Positions 1 to 9,624 of a DNA stretch of 64,000 bases are shown in pieces. Both the position numbers and the translations under genes were made by a program. Each line of letters opens with the position of its first letter. The first letter of the stretch is position 1. Origin of the DNA: Saprospiraceae bacterium (GTDB lineage Bacteria > Bacteroidota > Bacteroidia > Chitinophagales > Saprospiraceae); assembly GCA_016719855.1 (NCBI GenBank), contig JADJYH010000014.1, forward strand, positions 84,609-148,608, in the 5' to 3' direction. The notes under the pieces were generated by a model that searched no databases, had not been told where the DNA came from, and was given only the letters and a program-made list of their open reading frames with translations.

Positions 1-453
1 ATAAGCGCCGATGAACGGAGCAGCGCCGTCCATCACATTGATGAGATTACAAGCACCCACAGAAGTGTGGGCACGAAACGCAGTGTATTCCCCGCAAGTA
101 CCATCGTTGGGATTGCCGTAGTGGTCGAAGGTGTCGCCATTGTCGGTCGTGACTTCCACCATAACGCCAGCGGGTGATTTTAGGTAAATATCGAGGTCAG
201 CGGCCCATTCGTGGCTGATAATGAAGCGAAGTTCCTTGAGGTAAACATCGGTGCCAAGGCTGGTGCCGGGTGCGGTGGTCACGTCCACCTGAAACTCATT
301 GGCTGGTCCGCAGCCTGCCTCCGTAATAAAAAGTCCAAGGCTGCAAGCAGAAGGGTTGGTCAGTATTGGCGGATTCGTGTCGGCAAAAATGGAGCTAATG
401 CTGGTAAGCAGACATGTCCAAAGGAAAAAAAGACTTCGGGTAAAAACGGTCAT
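1..453 (-). CDS. Secreted protein with proprotein-convertase P-domain-like start (partial, runs off the window)
   Basis: An open frame of 151 codons starts with ATG at 453 and runs off the left edge. Residues 1-22 form a signal peptide (MTVFTRSLFFLWTC, then a hydrophobic stretch ending near SIFA). From about residue 55 the pattern LRFIISHEWAADLDIYLKSP, followed by GDTFDHYGNPNDGTCG, resembles the beta-sandwich P-domain found in proprotein convertases and in many secreted Bacteroidota proteins. A T9SS sorting tail would be expected at the missing C-terminus, but that is inference. A TACCTTTG box at 710-717 on this strand is a possible but distant promoter. The domain call is moderate because only half the protein is visible. 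Confidence 0.6.
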   Translation of the reverse strand, partial: MTVFTRSLFFLWTCLLTSISSIFADTNPPILTNPSACSLGLFITEAGCGPANEFQVDVTTAPGTSLGTDVYLKELRFIISHEWAADLDIYLKSPAGVMVEVTTDNGDTFDHYGNPNDGTCGEYTAFRAHTSVGACNLINVMDGAAPFIGAY

Positions 454-859
454 ATTGGTTGTTCAGCAGTGTAGGTTGTTCAAAAAAATCGCTGTGCCCG
501 GTGTAGTGTGGGAGGTCTTAGGTGTGGTTGGCTGGAAGCACTTGAAGCGGGTGCAATTTCTTATCAAATTGCTGGTTCTCAACGATTTGCGCAACACGCA
601 CCGCATTGAAAGTTAACTTCGCCTTGTTTCAGAAAAAGACTGCTTTTGTTCACCGCAGAAAAAAGCAGGGGTAATATGTCCTGGTGGGATTGCCGTCGCA
701 CAGCAGGGACAAAGGTATGAAAAAAAGGTACGCTTTCTTGATACCAGTATCTCGGTATTTCTTGGGTCGTAAAAAAATTAGGGCGAGCATGCCATGTATT
801 TCCACTAAATTTGAGCGAATTTTACCGAGTTCTAAACAACTCAGCACAACAACAGACCT
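454..859. other. Intergenic region between divergent genes
   Basis: No convincing gene lies here. Two Bacteroidota-type -7 boxes face outward: TACCTTTG on the minus strand at 710-717, for the P-domain gene, and TAAATTTG on the plus strand at 806-813, for the haloperoxidase-like gene. The short open frame on the minus strand (650-847) has no recognisable protein features and overlaps both boxes. Confidence 0.5.
806..813 (+). promoter_or_regulatory. Promoter -7 box TAAATTTG
   Basis: Exact match to TAnnTTTG, 46 bases upstream of the ATG at 860. I see no good TTTG element at the expected distance upstream, so only the -7 half is supported. Confidence 0.45.
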
Positions 860-2243
860 ATGAACAAATCAGTACTTTCTGCCTTCAGCAAATTTGCCGC
901 CTTTGCAATCCTTTTAGTATTTCTGCTTCCCGCTTGCCAAAATGACGACAACCAAATAACTAAAGAGGAGAATCTTGCCGCCAACGAGGACGCCGCCGTG
1001 CCGCTCGCATGGATGAAGCTCTACACCGAACTCGACCGGTACGCCCAAGGGTTTCGACCTGGGCCTTGTCCCCGTGCTTTGGCATACATCAACATTGGTG
1101 CTTATGAAGCGGCCATGATCAGTATGCCGGAGTACCAATCGCTGGAAAGCGTGTTCACGGGCCTCGACATGCAAAAAGCCGATTATTCAAAGACCTACCA
1201 TTGGCCGACGGTGGTAAATTCAGTGTACGCTACCCTTTTCAAGCATTTCGTTCCCGGCAATATCTTGATGCCAGCGCAGCAAGCTAACCTCCAGTTCCAA
1301 GTTTTGACCTTGGAAGAAGACTTCAACGAGACCTTCCGGGCCAAGGCAGGCAAGGATGTCTTTGAGCGCTCCAAGCAACGAGGCATCGAAGTGGCCGAGG
1401 CCATTTGGGAGTGGTCAACTACTGACCCGTTTGGTCACGAGATATATTTGAATCCCCGGCCAAGCTCCTACGTGCCGCCGCAAGGCCCCGGCCTCTGGCA
1501 ACCAACAGCACCCGATTACGGGAAAGCCCTTTTCCCATACTGGGGGCAGGCCCGCACTTTTGCTATCCAACAAGATGACAAGCTGGCCAAGCCACCCATT
1601 GCATTCAGTGAATCCCCCAATTCACTTTTCTTCAACCAAGCACAGGAAGTTTACCTGACCGTGAACGAGTTGGACTTTGAAAACAAATGGATTGCCCAGT
1701 TTTGGAGCGACGATGTGACTGGCATGGCACTAAGCCCGGCTGCCCGCTGGATTGCCATCACCACCCAAGTGCTGGAAAAAGAAGACGCCAGCCTTGAGCT
1801 TGCGCTCTACGCCTACGCCAAGGGTGTCCATCGCCCTGAACGATGCAAGTGTGGCTTGCTGGTATTCCAAGTATGTTTACAATGTTGAGCGTCCGGTAAG
1901 CTATATTCAGCGAAACATTGACCCAAATTGGCAGGTACACTACTTGACCAGTACGCCCAGTTTCCCTGCCTACCCATCTGGCCACTCTTCATTTGGAGGG
2001 GCAGCGGCAGAGGTGCTGTCCAATATCTTTGGCTATAATTACAGCATGACCGACCACACCCATGAAAACCGTACGGAATTCTTCGGGATGCCCCGCAGCT
2101 TCGACAGCTTCTACGAAATGGCAGAGGAAAACGCCTACTCCCGCATCCCCCTTGGTGTCCACTTCCGCATGGATGCGGACGAAGGCGTACGCATGGGCTA
2201 CCAAATCGGAAGGGCGGTGAACGGGTTGCCTTTTAAGAAATGA
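860..2243 (+). CDS. Vanadium haloperoxidase / PAP2-like phosphatase lipoprotein (one frameshift)
   Basis: The first frame starts MNKSVLSAF and carries a type II signal peptide with lipobox LPAC, so the product should be a lipoprotein. The acid-phosphatase/vanadium-haloperoxidase signature appears only after a frame change near 1822-1824, where GGG probably should be GG. It consists of K followed by RP in KYVYNVERP, then PAYPSGHSS, then SRIPLGVHFRMDADEG. These supply the Lys-Arg, Ser-Gly-His and Arg-His-Asp oxyanion-binding residues. Joined, the protein is about 460 residues, normal for the bacterial haloperoxidase-related family. Substrate and metal are not readable from sequence. The break looks like a sequencing indel because the protein continues perfectly in the other frame to TGA at 2241-2243. 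Confidence 0.82.
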
Positions 2244-2285
2244 GAAAGGTGAGAAAAGTGAGCGGGTGAGAGAGGTGAGCATGGG
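2240..2285. repeat. Purine-rich iterated unit (GGTGAGA-like), single arm
   Basis: Five near-copies of a GGTGAG(A/C) unit start at the TGA stop of the haloperoxidase-like gene. Unlike other elements in this window, no inverted partner arm follows. It looks like a half-element of the palindrome class described in the findings. Confidence 0.5.
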
Positions 2286-2336
2286 AGCTTGAAAATTTGA
2301 CAAATCATTTGATGGTAAACCCGCTATTTTCGCAGT

Positions 2337-2510
2337 ATGTCCACACCACAACACCACCAGCCGAACCAGCAGCCAAGCGGCCTTCCGCCATCCAACAAAC
2401 CTAGCTGGCTGCTCTATGTCATCGGGGCAATCCTCTTATTGTTCCTCTTGCAAAAAGTAGGTTGCGGCCCCGTGCAGACGCATGAGAAGGTGGATTGGAT
2501 TGATAGGTAA
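2337..2510 (+). CDS. Small single-pass membrane protein, 57 residues
   Basis: ATG at 2337, stop TAA at 2508-2510. The N-terminal 22 residues are rich in Gln, Pro, His and Asn (MSTPQHHQPNQQPSG). They are followed by one strong transmembrane segment at about residues 23-39 (SWLLYVIGAILLLFLLQ) and a short tail with a Cys (VGCGPV). The gene is too short for most ORF callers. A near-consensus TATTTTCG at 2325-2332 lies just upstream. I do not recognise a family. The clear hydrophobic helix and natural start and stop support a real gene, but without homologues this stays tentative. Confidence 0.45.
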   Translation: MSTPQHHQPNQQPSGLPPSNKPSWLLYVIGAILLLFLLQKVGCGPVQTHEKVDWIDR

Positions 2511-2558
2511 GGAAGGAAGAGACCGCGCAATAATTAAGGGGAAATTAAACCGACGAAC

Positions 2559-5336
2559 TCAAAACCCACCAAATCCTCGACTATCCTGCAACCCCTTCCG
2601 GTAAGGAATATTGATGAAATCCAGTTTCCCAGGCTTCACCCGGATGAAGAAGCTGTAGGAGCCGAACTGCGGCTGCCAGGACACGCCCATCTCCCAGCAA
2701 TGGAGGTCACGGGCGAAGGAGAAATCGGGGTAAGTAATTTTCTTTGATTGGAAGTCGTAGCCGAAGTTGCCGACGTAGATGTTCCAGTTTGGTGTCAGTT
2801 TTATGGAGCCACGGCTGGAGATGGTGTGCGTCGTGATGGCAATGGAATCCTTCCCTGCTTTGGAGTAGTATCGCTGTGCCACCGTGAAATTGTGGGCGAT
2901 GGTGAAGTTTTCGAACAGGCTGAGGAAGTCCTCTGGGCCTTGTGCATTTGTGATGGCGGTCTCCGTGCCGTCTTCGTCGGAGCTGGGTCGGTTGGTTAAT
3001 TTCTTATCGGTGTCCTCGCCTTTTATCAGGTCACGCAGACGCTCAATGGTGATATTGGTGCTGAGGTTGGCGTTCCAGGAAGTGAGGTGGAGTAGCTTCC
3101 CGTTGGTGTTTAGGTTGAGCTGATTCACTCGGCCTCCAGTACTTCGGTTGAAGTCGTAGGGGTCGAGCACCACACCAAATCGGAAGGAGGTTAAGCTGTT
3201 GAAGAAATTGGTGTTTCCACCGATGCTCACCACGCTCCATTGCAGGGAGTCCGCCGCAAGATTGTAGCTGCCGTTGACGGAAATGGAGTTAAAAAGCTTG
3301 ACGTTCTTCAGTGTCGAGTCTCGTTTGGAGAAGACTTTTGCTTCGAAAAGGTTGCTGAATCCGTAATTCAACGCCATCTGCTTGCCGCCCGTGGAGGGTT
3401 GCTCGAACCCGCTTATCCGATTGTTTTCGTAGATGCTGTACCGTAGCAGTTCGTCGTTTCGCAGGTCTTTTTTTACTGTTTTGAAATAGCCCCAGTCCGG
3501 ATCGGTGAAGTCGGGCGTGTAGTTGAAGCCGACCGTGGGCGTCATCACATGGCGCAGGCCCCGCAGTTTTCCCTTTTTGAACAGGATGGTACCGAAGACC
3601 TTGGTGCTCATGCTCGCCCCAGCGTTGAACTGACGAAGTGGCTTGAACCGCCACATTTCATCGGTGACGATATGGCCAAACTTCGTCGTGTCGTTGGTCA
3701 CGATGAAGTCTGTTGAGTCCTCGTTCCAAGTGGTGTCCATTTGTATGGTCAAGTTCGGGTCAAAGGTTTTGTTCTGCGTTTTGAAATACCACACTTCTTT
3801 GTAGCTGGCACTGGGCGAAATGTTGAAGAATTTGAGGAAGTTAAAGCTGGTACTGGTTGTCACGTTGTGCCGCAAGCCGAACTTGGCACTGTCCAGCGTT
3901 GATTGCTTGAACAGGGTGCTGTCCTTTGCCGTGAATTGGTTCCTAGCCTCCGAGGTGTAACGCATCTGTATCCGCTCGAACCATTTTTCGCCGCCCGTTT
4001 TCACTTTTCGTTTAAATGGATACAGGTTTTGTGTCTGGAAATTGACCGTCGGGAAGCTGATGGTCACGTTGCGGGTGTTCGTGTTTTGCGAGTGGCTGAA
4101 AGAGGCGCTCAGGTCAAATGGCTTGTCGAAACGCTGCCGGAAGCTCATGTTGGAACTATATGAAGTATTTAACCGAGCGGCAGCATCCGTTCGGTTGTTT
4201 CGTTGGTAGTTGCCTGCTTGGATGTTGATGCTTCCACCGAGGTTGCGGTACGGGTGCGCCTTGGCATCCTGTGTGTGCGACCATTGCAGGCTGCCAGAAG
4301 GCTCATGGCTGATTCCACCTTCGGCGTCCTCCGTGCGCTGGTAGGCAAAGTCAAGGTTCGCCCTGCCACTGTACTTGTAGCGTTTTTTGTAGTTTGAAAG
4401 CGCATGAAGACGGAACGTGCCCTTGAGGTAAATATCGCTCGTGAGCTGGAGGTCCATGTTGTCGTTGATGGGCAAATAGTACCCGACCCGTTCCAACCCG
4501 AAGCCCCAAGCCTCGGAGTACTCGTAGTTTTGGGGGAAAATCAGCCCGGTGCGCACGCCCAATTTCAACGGGAAAAACCCGAACGGCAACCACAGCGGCG
4601 TGGGTATGTCGCCAATGATGAGGTTGCAAGGGCCTACCACCGCCACCTTGTCCTGCACGATTTTTTGCTTGTTGCTGCGAATACTGAAATGTGGGTGGTC
4701 CAAGTCGCAGGTCGTGAAATCGGCGTTTTTGTTGTAAATTATGTTGTGCTTAGTCGTGTCGTTGCCTGTACCGAAAAACTTGCCCTTTTGGCCCAAAATG
4801 TTCATCCCTTCCTGCTTCGTTTGCGAGTCGTAGATAATGCCTTTGTAGGTTTTGTAATTGTACCTCATGCTGCTGGTCGTGAAGTCTTGGTCACCTTCGG
4901 TGAAATGCGGTTTGCCAAGCCATTCCCCATTTGCCAGCCGCTTGCCTTCCGCGGACATGGTGTTTCCTTTCCAATCAATCAAGATGTAGTTCGCCTGAAT
5001 GGTCATCGTTTGGAATTTGACCTCGGCCTGCCCATACAGGTGTATCTGCTTGTTTTTGATGTCAAAATACATGGAATCCGCTGCTGTGTAGTCAATCTGG
5101 TCATCCAGTGCGTCCTTTGAGATAGTGATGCTGTCGAGGTTGGCGCTAGGCGGCTGGGTAAGTTGTCCAATGTTGGGTTGGGGAGGTTGCCCAAGGTTTA
5201 ATGGCGCACGCCGGAGGGAATCGAGCAATAGTCGGAGGGAATCGGGTGTTGGGCGCTGCGATGGTTGCACCTGTGCTTGCATTGCAATTGCGCCAAGCAT
5301 TATAAAAGAAAGAATTATGACTAACTTTGCGGGCAA
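2559..5336 (-). CDS. lptD: LPS-assembly outer-membrane protein LptD (OstA)
   Basis: LptD is the beta-barrel that, with LptE, inserts lipopolysaccharide into the outer leaflet. The protein has 925 residues. A signal peptide (MPAKLVIILSFIMLGAIAMQ) is followed by a Pro/Gln-rich linker and an OstA/LptA-like beta-jellyroll at about residues 80-200 (DSMYFDIKNKQIHLYGQAEV, YILIDWKGNTMSAEG). The long barrel region has alternating aromatic strands and the conserved LWLPFGFFPLK and GLIFPQNYEYSE segments. The start appears to be TTG at 5336, because it alone gives a complete signal peptide; the first ATG is 12 codons inside. It is divergent from the amidase gene. Confidence 0.9.
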   Translation of the reverse strand: MPAKLVIILSFIMLGAIAMQAQVQPSQRPTPDSLRLLLDSLRRAPLNLGQPPQPNIGQLTQPPSANLDSITISKDALDDQIDYTAADSMYFDIKNKQIHLYGQAEVKFQTMTIQANYILIDWKGNTMSAEGKRLANGEWLGKPHFTEGDQDFTTSSMRYNYKTYKGIIYDSQTKQEGMNILGQKGKFFGTGNDTTKHNIIYNKNADFTTCDLDHPHFSIRSNKQKIVQDKVAVVGPCNLIIGDIPTPLWLPFGFFPLKLGVRTGLIFPQNYEYSEAWGFGLERVGYYLPINDNMDLQLTSDIYLKGTFRLHALSNYKKRYKYSGRANLDFAYQRTEDAEGGISHEPSGSLQWSHTQDAKAHPYRNLGGSINIQAGNYQRNNRTDAAARLNTSYSSNMSFRQRFDKPFDLSASFSHSQNTNTRNVTISFPTVNFQTQNLYPFKRKVKTGGEKWFERIQMRYTSEARNQFTAKDSTLFKQSTLDSAKFGLRHNVTTSTSFNFLKFFNISPSASYKEVWYFKTQNKTFDPNLTIQMDTTWNEDSTDFIVTNDTTKFGHIVTDEMWRFKPLRQFNAGASMSTKVFGTILFKKGKLRGLRHVMTPTVGFNYTPDFTDPDWGYFKTVKKDLRNDELLRYSIYENNRISGFEQPSTGGKQMALNYGFSNLFEAKVFSKRDSTLKNVKLFNSISVNGSYNLAADSLQWSVVSIGGNTNFFNSLTSFRFGVVLDPYDFNRSTGGRVNQLNLNTNGKLLHLTSWNANLSTNITIERLRDLIKGEDTDKKLTNRPSSDEDGTETAITNAQGPEDFLSLFENFTIAHNFTVAQRYYSKAGKDSIAITTHTISSRGSIKLTPNWNIYVGNFGYDFQSKKITYPDFSFARDLHCWEMGVSWQPQFGSYSFFIRVKPGKLDFINIPYRKGLQDSRGFGGF

Positions 5337-5410
5337 ATCTTTGGATTGAAGTTTGTTTGAAAGCCGGGAATGTGGAATAAAATACCCAGCAAACTCAAAT
5401 TGAAGCTTTC

Positions 5411-5518
5411 AGGTTGATAAGGGTTGATTGGGTTGATGAGGGTTGATAAATGAACGGGAACTTGCACGACCCACAGTTTTATCAACCCTCATCAACCCGG
5501 ATAAACTTTCATCAACCC
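5411..5518. repeat. Long palindrome built from a GGGTTGAT-type unit
   Basis: A perfect 21-bp inverted repeat (5430-5450 against 5478-5498) has a 27-base loop. It is extended outward by imperfect pairing of 5411-5429 with 5499-5518. Each arm is made of repeated (G)GGTTGAT(A/G)A units. The element sits in the divergent lptD/amidase intergenic region just upstream of the amidase start. A transcript would fold into a long hairpin with no T-run, so it is not a typical terminator. Confidence 0.8.
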
Positions 5519-5551
5519 ACCAAGCTGCCGAGAACCTTATTTATCTTCAAA

Positions 5552-7066
5552 ATGAAGGCTATCATTTTCCTTCCAACGTTGATGCTGTTTTGCTCCTCTT
5601 GGAGTTTGCCAAAACTTAACATCCCCACCAATGGCGGGGAGGCGGGCAAAATTATCAAAGCTGCACCAAACAGCACAGACTTTCTGACGCTACTCCCCGA
5701 AGCCGACACAGTGGGCGCACCCGAGCTGACCATTTCACGCCGGAAGGGCAGCTACGAAGTAAAAACAGTGGTCATTGACCCCGGCCACGGCGGGCACGAC
5801 CCAGGTTGCCACGGTGGCGGCAACACAAAGGAAAAGCACGTCTGCCTGGCTGTTGGAAAATACCTGACAGAAGCCATCCGACAGAACTTCCCGGACGTGA
5901 AGGTGATTATGACTCGCTCCAGCGACGTATTCATTCCACTCAACGAGCGGGCGGCCATCGCCACCAGAAACAAGGCCGACCTGTTCATTTCCATCCACTG
6001 CAACGCCATCGTGAACGCCAGCAAAACGATGGGCACGGAGACCTACGTGCTTGGCCTTCATGCAACCGAGGCCAACTTGGCAGTGGCAAAAAGAGAGAAC
6101 GAAGCCATACTTTTGGAGGAGGACTACGAGAAAAACTACGATGGCTACGACCCCAACTCGCCAGAGGCACACATCATGTTTTCGATGTTCCAAAATGCCT
6201 TTTTGCAGCAGAGCCTTAGCTTTGCCGACAAGGTGCAGCAGCACACCAACATAGTGGCCAAGCGCAAAAACCGGGGCGTGAAGCAAGCTGGTTTTATCGT
6301 GCTCAAATACGCCACCATGCCAAGCGTGTTGGTCGAAACGGGCTTTTTGACCAACACCACCGAGGAATCTTTTTTAAGGACAAAGGCTGGCCAAAAAGCA
6401 ATTGCAAATTCGCTGTTAATAGCGTTTAGCGATTATAAGCAAGAGATGGAAGGAGGCGCCCCTGCCCCACTCGCCCTCCTCGGTGCTGAGCAGTCGGCTG
6501 AAGATGTTTCTACGGAACCTTCGGAGGAAGTGATTGCTGCCAGTACTGGGCCATCACTAGGTGAATCGGTATTCGTAAAACCCGTAAAACAAGAAAGCGA
6601 GCTACCCCAAACGAACACAAAGCCTGAAAGGCCGAAGCCGCAACCCAGGGTCGAAGAACCAAAGTCGGAACCAAAAAAGGATACAAAACAGGAGGCCAAG
6701 CCACCGACTGAAATGGTTGTTTCACCAAAGAAAAAGACTGAGGTACCAAGCGCCCCATCAAAAATTTTGGTTGACAATCCTATCTCCGAATCAGCGCCAA
6801 AAACGGAAAAACCAATTGTACAAAACGCTGATATTCAATTCCGTGTGCAGTTGGCAGCCTCTCCCAAGCAAATGAATTTGAACACAGGCAAATGGGCCAG
6901 GGTGGAATATTTGATACAAGTCATCGAAGAAAATGACCTCTTTAAATACCAAGTAGTTAATTTCGCCACCCAAGAAGAGGCAACCGCCGCCAAAACAAAG
7001 CTGCGAGCCATCGGTTTTAGTGATGCTTTTGTGGTCACTTACCAAAATGGCGTTAGAATTAAATAA
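5552..7066 (+). CDS. N-acetylmuramoyl-L-alanine amidase with C-terminal SPOR domain
   Basis: This enzyme hydrolyses the amide bond between N-acetylmuramic acid and the stem peptide during septum splitting. Start at 5552 (MKAIIFLPTLMLFCSSW, a signal peptide); the frame is open further upstream, but that part is encoded by the palindrome. The Amidase_3 zinc residues are visible: His in VVIDPGHGGHDPG, Glu in NTKEKHV, His in FISIHCNA and the catalytic Glu in SVLVETGFLTN. A Pro/Lys/Glu-rich linker (about residues 300-420) leads to a SPOR-like domain with FRVQLAASPK and FKYQVVNFATQEEA. SPOR domains bind denuded glycan at division sites. The linker and SPOR tail make it an AmiC-like division amidase; the exact orthology is inferred. 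Confidence 0.9.
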   Translation: MKAIIFLPTLMLFCSSWSLPKLNIPTNGGEAGKIIKAAPNSTDFLTLLPEADTVGAPELTISRRKGSYEVKTVVIDPGHGGHDPGCHGGGNTKEKHVCLAVGKYLTEAIRQNFPDVKVIMTRSSDVFIPLNERAAIATRNKADLFISIHCNAIVNASKTMGTETYVLGLHATEANLAVAKRENEAILLEEDYEKNYDGYDPNSPEAHIMFSMFQNAFLQQSLSFADKVQQHTNIVAKRKNRGVKQAGFIVLKYATMPSVLVETGFLTNTTEESFLRTKAGQKAIANSLLIAFSDYKQEMEGGAPAPLALLGAEQSAEDVSTEPSEEVIAASTGPSLGESVFVKPVKQESELPQTNTKPERPKPQPRVEEPKSEPKKDTKQEAKPPTEMVVSPKKKTEVPSAPSKILVDNPISESAPKTEKPIVQNADIQFRVQLAASPKQMNLNTGKWARVEYLIQVIEENDLFKYQVVNFATQEEATAAKTKLRAIGFSDAFVVTYQNGVRIK

Positions 7067-7081
7067 CCACCTTGGTCGCCA

Positions 7082-7099
7082 TCCCGATAGCTATTGGGA
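7082..7099. repeat. Short palindrome TCCCGATAGCTATTGGGA
   Basis: An 18-bp near-perfect palindrome with one G.T-type mismatch lies 15 bases after the amidase stop. There is no T-run after it. It could act as a weak transcript end or a protein-binding site. Confidence 0.5.
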
Positions 7100-7133
7100 C
7101 ATTTGGTGAACCATTTAATTTTGGTCTGCCAAA

Positions 7134-7141
7134 TAAATTTG
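7134..7141 (+). promoter_or_regulatory. Promoter -7 box TAAATTTG
   Basis: Exact TAnnTTTG match 21 bases before the chosen ATG at 7163, giving a short leader. This supports 7163 rather than the upstream in-frame codon at 7094. Confidence 0.5.
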
Positions 7142-7162
7142 ACGACCTCTTTGTACCTAAGA

Positions 7163-8202
7163 ATGCGTAAAGAAATTAAGATCGCAATTTTCTCCATCAT
7201 CACGGTGGCAATGGCCATTTGGGGCTACAAGTTCTTGAAGGGCTTCAATATTCTGAGCAAAAACTTGGTGGTGTACGCCAACTATCAGCGGGTGGATGGG
7301 CTTCGAGTTTCAACGCCCATCCTGATCAATGGGCTACAAGTGGGCTTGGTTTCGGATATATTCCAAAGCGGTGACAACCCAAACGTCATCACCGCTGAAC
7401 TTCATCTAGACCAGGGTACGAAGGTGCCAAAATCTACTATCGCAACCATCGTTTCCGATGGGCCAATGGGCGGAACGCATATCGACCTTGTATTTAAAGG
7501 TGTTTGTTCCAATGGCGATTGCGTCAAGGATGGCGATTTCCTCGAAGGTTTTACGAAGGGCTTGCTGGCTTCGATGGTAACACCGGACGAGGTCAGGCTC
7601 TACGTTGACCAACTGAATGCGGGACTGAAAGACATGCTCGACACCCTTTCCGACCGCTTAAAGAACAGTGAGGAAATTAACCAGAGCGTCCAAGATGTGC
7701 GCATTACGCTTGCAAACTTGCACCGTTCCACCGACCGATTGGACAGGGTGATGGAAAATTCGGCTGGCTCCATTGAAAGGAGCATCAAAAACATCGAGTC
7801 CATTACCACCAACCTCAAGGAGAGCAACCAGCAAATCAAGAACATTTTGGCAAATGCAGAGGACGTGTCAAAGGACCTGAAAGATGCCGACGTGCAGCAA
7901 CTTGTTGGTGAAACCAAGGTCACAATGCAAAAACTGCAATCCACCTTAGCGAATAGCGACAAGGCCATCGCCGACCTAAGCACCCTGCTCCAAAGTCTGA
8001 AATCGGGCGACGGCGCCATTCCAATGCTGCTCAACAACAAGGAATTTGCCTCCAACTTGGAGACGACCATCAAGAACATGGATTACCTTTTGAGGGATTT
8101 GCGCTTGCACCCGGAACGCTACCGCCGCATTTTATCCAAAAGCAAATGGAGTACGAGTTCGAGCCGTTGGAGAACGACCCGGCGTTTAAGAACAAGAATT
8201 GA
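7163..8202 (+). CDS. MlaD/MCE-family lipid-transport protein (frameshift near the 3' end)
   Basis: Start MRKEIKIAIFSIITVAM at 7163. One N-terminal transmembrane helix (about 6-24) anchors the protein in the inner membrane. An MCE domain follows at about residues 30-115 (VDGLRVSTPILINGLQVGLV, VTAELHLDQGTKVPKST-like strands). Then comes a long amphipathic helix/coiled coil (about 140-320) with Asn/Lys/Asp heptads. MCE proteins form hexameric rings that carry phospholipid across the periplasm. After HPERYRRI the frame changes at the A-run 8138-8141, where one A is missing. The corrected tail reads KQMEYEFEPLENDPAFKNKN and stops at 8202, matching the usual acidic ending of this family in Bacteroidota. 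No ABC partners are adjacent. Confidence 0.85.
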
Positions 8203-8240
8203 AATTGGGAACTGGAAACTGGGAATTGAATTGCCTTGAT
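8198..8240. repeat. Iterated (G)GAA(A/C)TTGG-type unit at the mlaD-like stop codon
   Basis: Several near-copies of GAAATTGG/GGAACTGG/GGAATTG start on the TGA stop of the MCE gene. The matching inverted arm is weak or absent. Same class as the other unit-iterated elements in the window. Confidence 0.5.
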
Positions 8241-8256
8241 TTTCAGATATTCGAAT

Positions 8257-8916
8257 CTAGCTCACCCTAAAAAGTGGTTTGTCCAGCCAACCTTCAGGAT
8301 TAGCTTCTAACCGGCTTTGCACCGAATAAATTGCCATCGCCAGGGCGGCCCCAATTATTCCTCCCGCATAGACATCGGGCGGAAAATGCTGCACCAAGTA
8401 AATCCTTGAAACGCCTACCAAAAAGGCAATTGTGAAGAGTAACAGCGCATACCGTTTTTTGGAAGGGAGCAATAAAATTAGCAGGGTGTATAGCGCAAAT
8501 GCCGACATGGTATGCCCAGAGGGAAAGCTAGTTGCGCCATTGTGCAATTCAATCCCATCAATCAGACTGATTTTTTCCATAAGATTTTGCTTGGCAAAAA
8601 AGGCCGATGGGCGGTCTATGGCAAATAGGGTTTTTAGGCCAAAACTTGTGGCCATCACACTTAGACCCGTTATGGCCACCATTAGGGAATAGCGAACCCG
8701 AACTGCAAGCGCAGCGATTCCTATCAAAAAATAGACGTACGCCTCACCAAGATAGTTTATGAATATGAATGCTCCGTTAAGGAAGGTAGTCCTGTTTTCA
8801 CTAAAGTAATAAATAGCATCAGCCTTATTGGATTGGCTCAAATAAATGCCGCCAACCAAGACAAACACAGCGAGCAAAACAAAGTAAAACCGATTTTCAT
8901 TGACTGTTTTGACCAT
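8257..8916 (-). CDS. PAP2-family membrane phosphatase
   Basis: Integral membrane phosphatase of 219 residues with about six transmembrane helices. The three PAP2 signature motifs are present: KTLFAIDRPSAF (K-x6-RP), FPSGHTMSAF (PSGH) and SRIYLVQHFPPDV (SR-x5-H-x3-D). Members dephosphorylate undecaprenyl-pyrophosphate, lipid A or phosphatidate; sequence alone does not decide between them. It is convergent with the MCE gene and divergent from engB. Confidence 0.85.
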   Translation of the reverse strand: MVKTVNENRFYFVLLAVFVLVGGIYLSQSNKADAIYYFSENRTTFLNGAFIFINYLGEAYVYFLIGIAALAVRVRYSLMVAITGLSVMATSFGLKTLFAIDRPSAFFAKQNLMEKISLIDGIELHNGATSFPSGHTMSAFALYTLLILLLPSKKRYALLLFTIAFLVGVSRIYLVQHFPPDVYAGGIIGAALAMAIYSVQSRLEANPEGWLDKPLFRVS

Positions 8917-9000
8917 TCAATTCATTTATTTTGGGCAAAGTTGAGCCTTTTCGCTCCAAAACGACAACTGAAAAATTGTTTCTCTGCATCTTTGAGGCTC

Positions 9001-9603
9001 ATGGAAATAACAACAGCAGATTACAGTGGGAGTTTCGTTACGATAGAAGATTGCCCAACGACCAAACTCCCGGAATATGCCTTCATTGGCCGTTCCAACG
9101 TAGGCAAATCGTCCCTCATCAATATGCTCACCGGACGAAAGGGTTTGGCGCACGTCTCCAACACGCCGGGCAAAACCCAAACCATCAACTTCTTTCTCAT
9201 CAATGAAAACTGGCACTTGGTGGACCTTCCCGGTTACGGCTACGCCAAAACGGGCAAGAAAATCAGGGCAGGCTTTGGGCCGATGATTGAGAACTTCCTG
9301 CTGAAGCGGGAGGCGCTGGTTTGCTGCTTTGTGCTGATTGATTCAAACATCGAACCGAGGAAAAACGACCTTGAGTTCTTGGGTTTTTTGGGCGAGAACC
9401 AAGTTCCGTTCGCCATCGCCTACACCAAGTGCGACCGCCTCTCCAAAGCCCAATTGGAACGGAGACTCGCCGCCTTCCGGGCAGCGCTCTTGGAAACTTG
9501 GGAAACCATGCCGCAGGAGTTCATCACCTCCGCAGAGCATCGAACGGGTCGAGAGGAAGTGCTCGACTTCATCCAACAAGTCAACCAAACCATTAAAAAA
9601 TAG
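9001..9603 (+). CDS. engB: Ribosome-biogenesis GTPase EngB (YihA/YsxC)
   Basis: EngB assists late assembly of the 50S subunit. The 200-residue size is typical. GTPase motifs are intact: G1 GRSNVGKSS, G2 region TPGKTQT, G3 DLPGYGYA, G4 TKCD and G5 TSAEH. The start ATG at 9001 (MEITTADYSG) is chosen over an open upstream frame because it gives the standard family N-terminus. pyrF follows 21 bases downstream and is probably co-transcribed. Confidence 0.95.
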   Translation: MEITTADYSGSFVTIEDCPTTKLPEYAFIGRSNVGKSSLINMLTGRKGLAHVSNTPGKTQTINFFLINENWHLVDLPGYGYAKTGKKIRAGFGPMIENFLLKREALVCCFVLIDSNIEPRKNDLEFLGFLGENQVPFAIAYTKCDRLSKAQLERRLAAFRAALLETWETMPQEFITSAEHRTGREEVLDFIQQVNQTIKK

Positions 9604-9624
9604 CAGCAATATCAGCGTTGAGCC

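Noticed and set aside
4404..5120. 238-codon plus-strand frame opposite lptD
   Set aside because: Antisense to conserved LptD segments; no start signal or family features.
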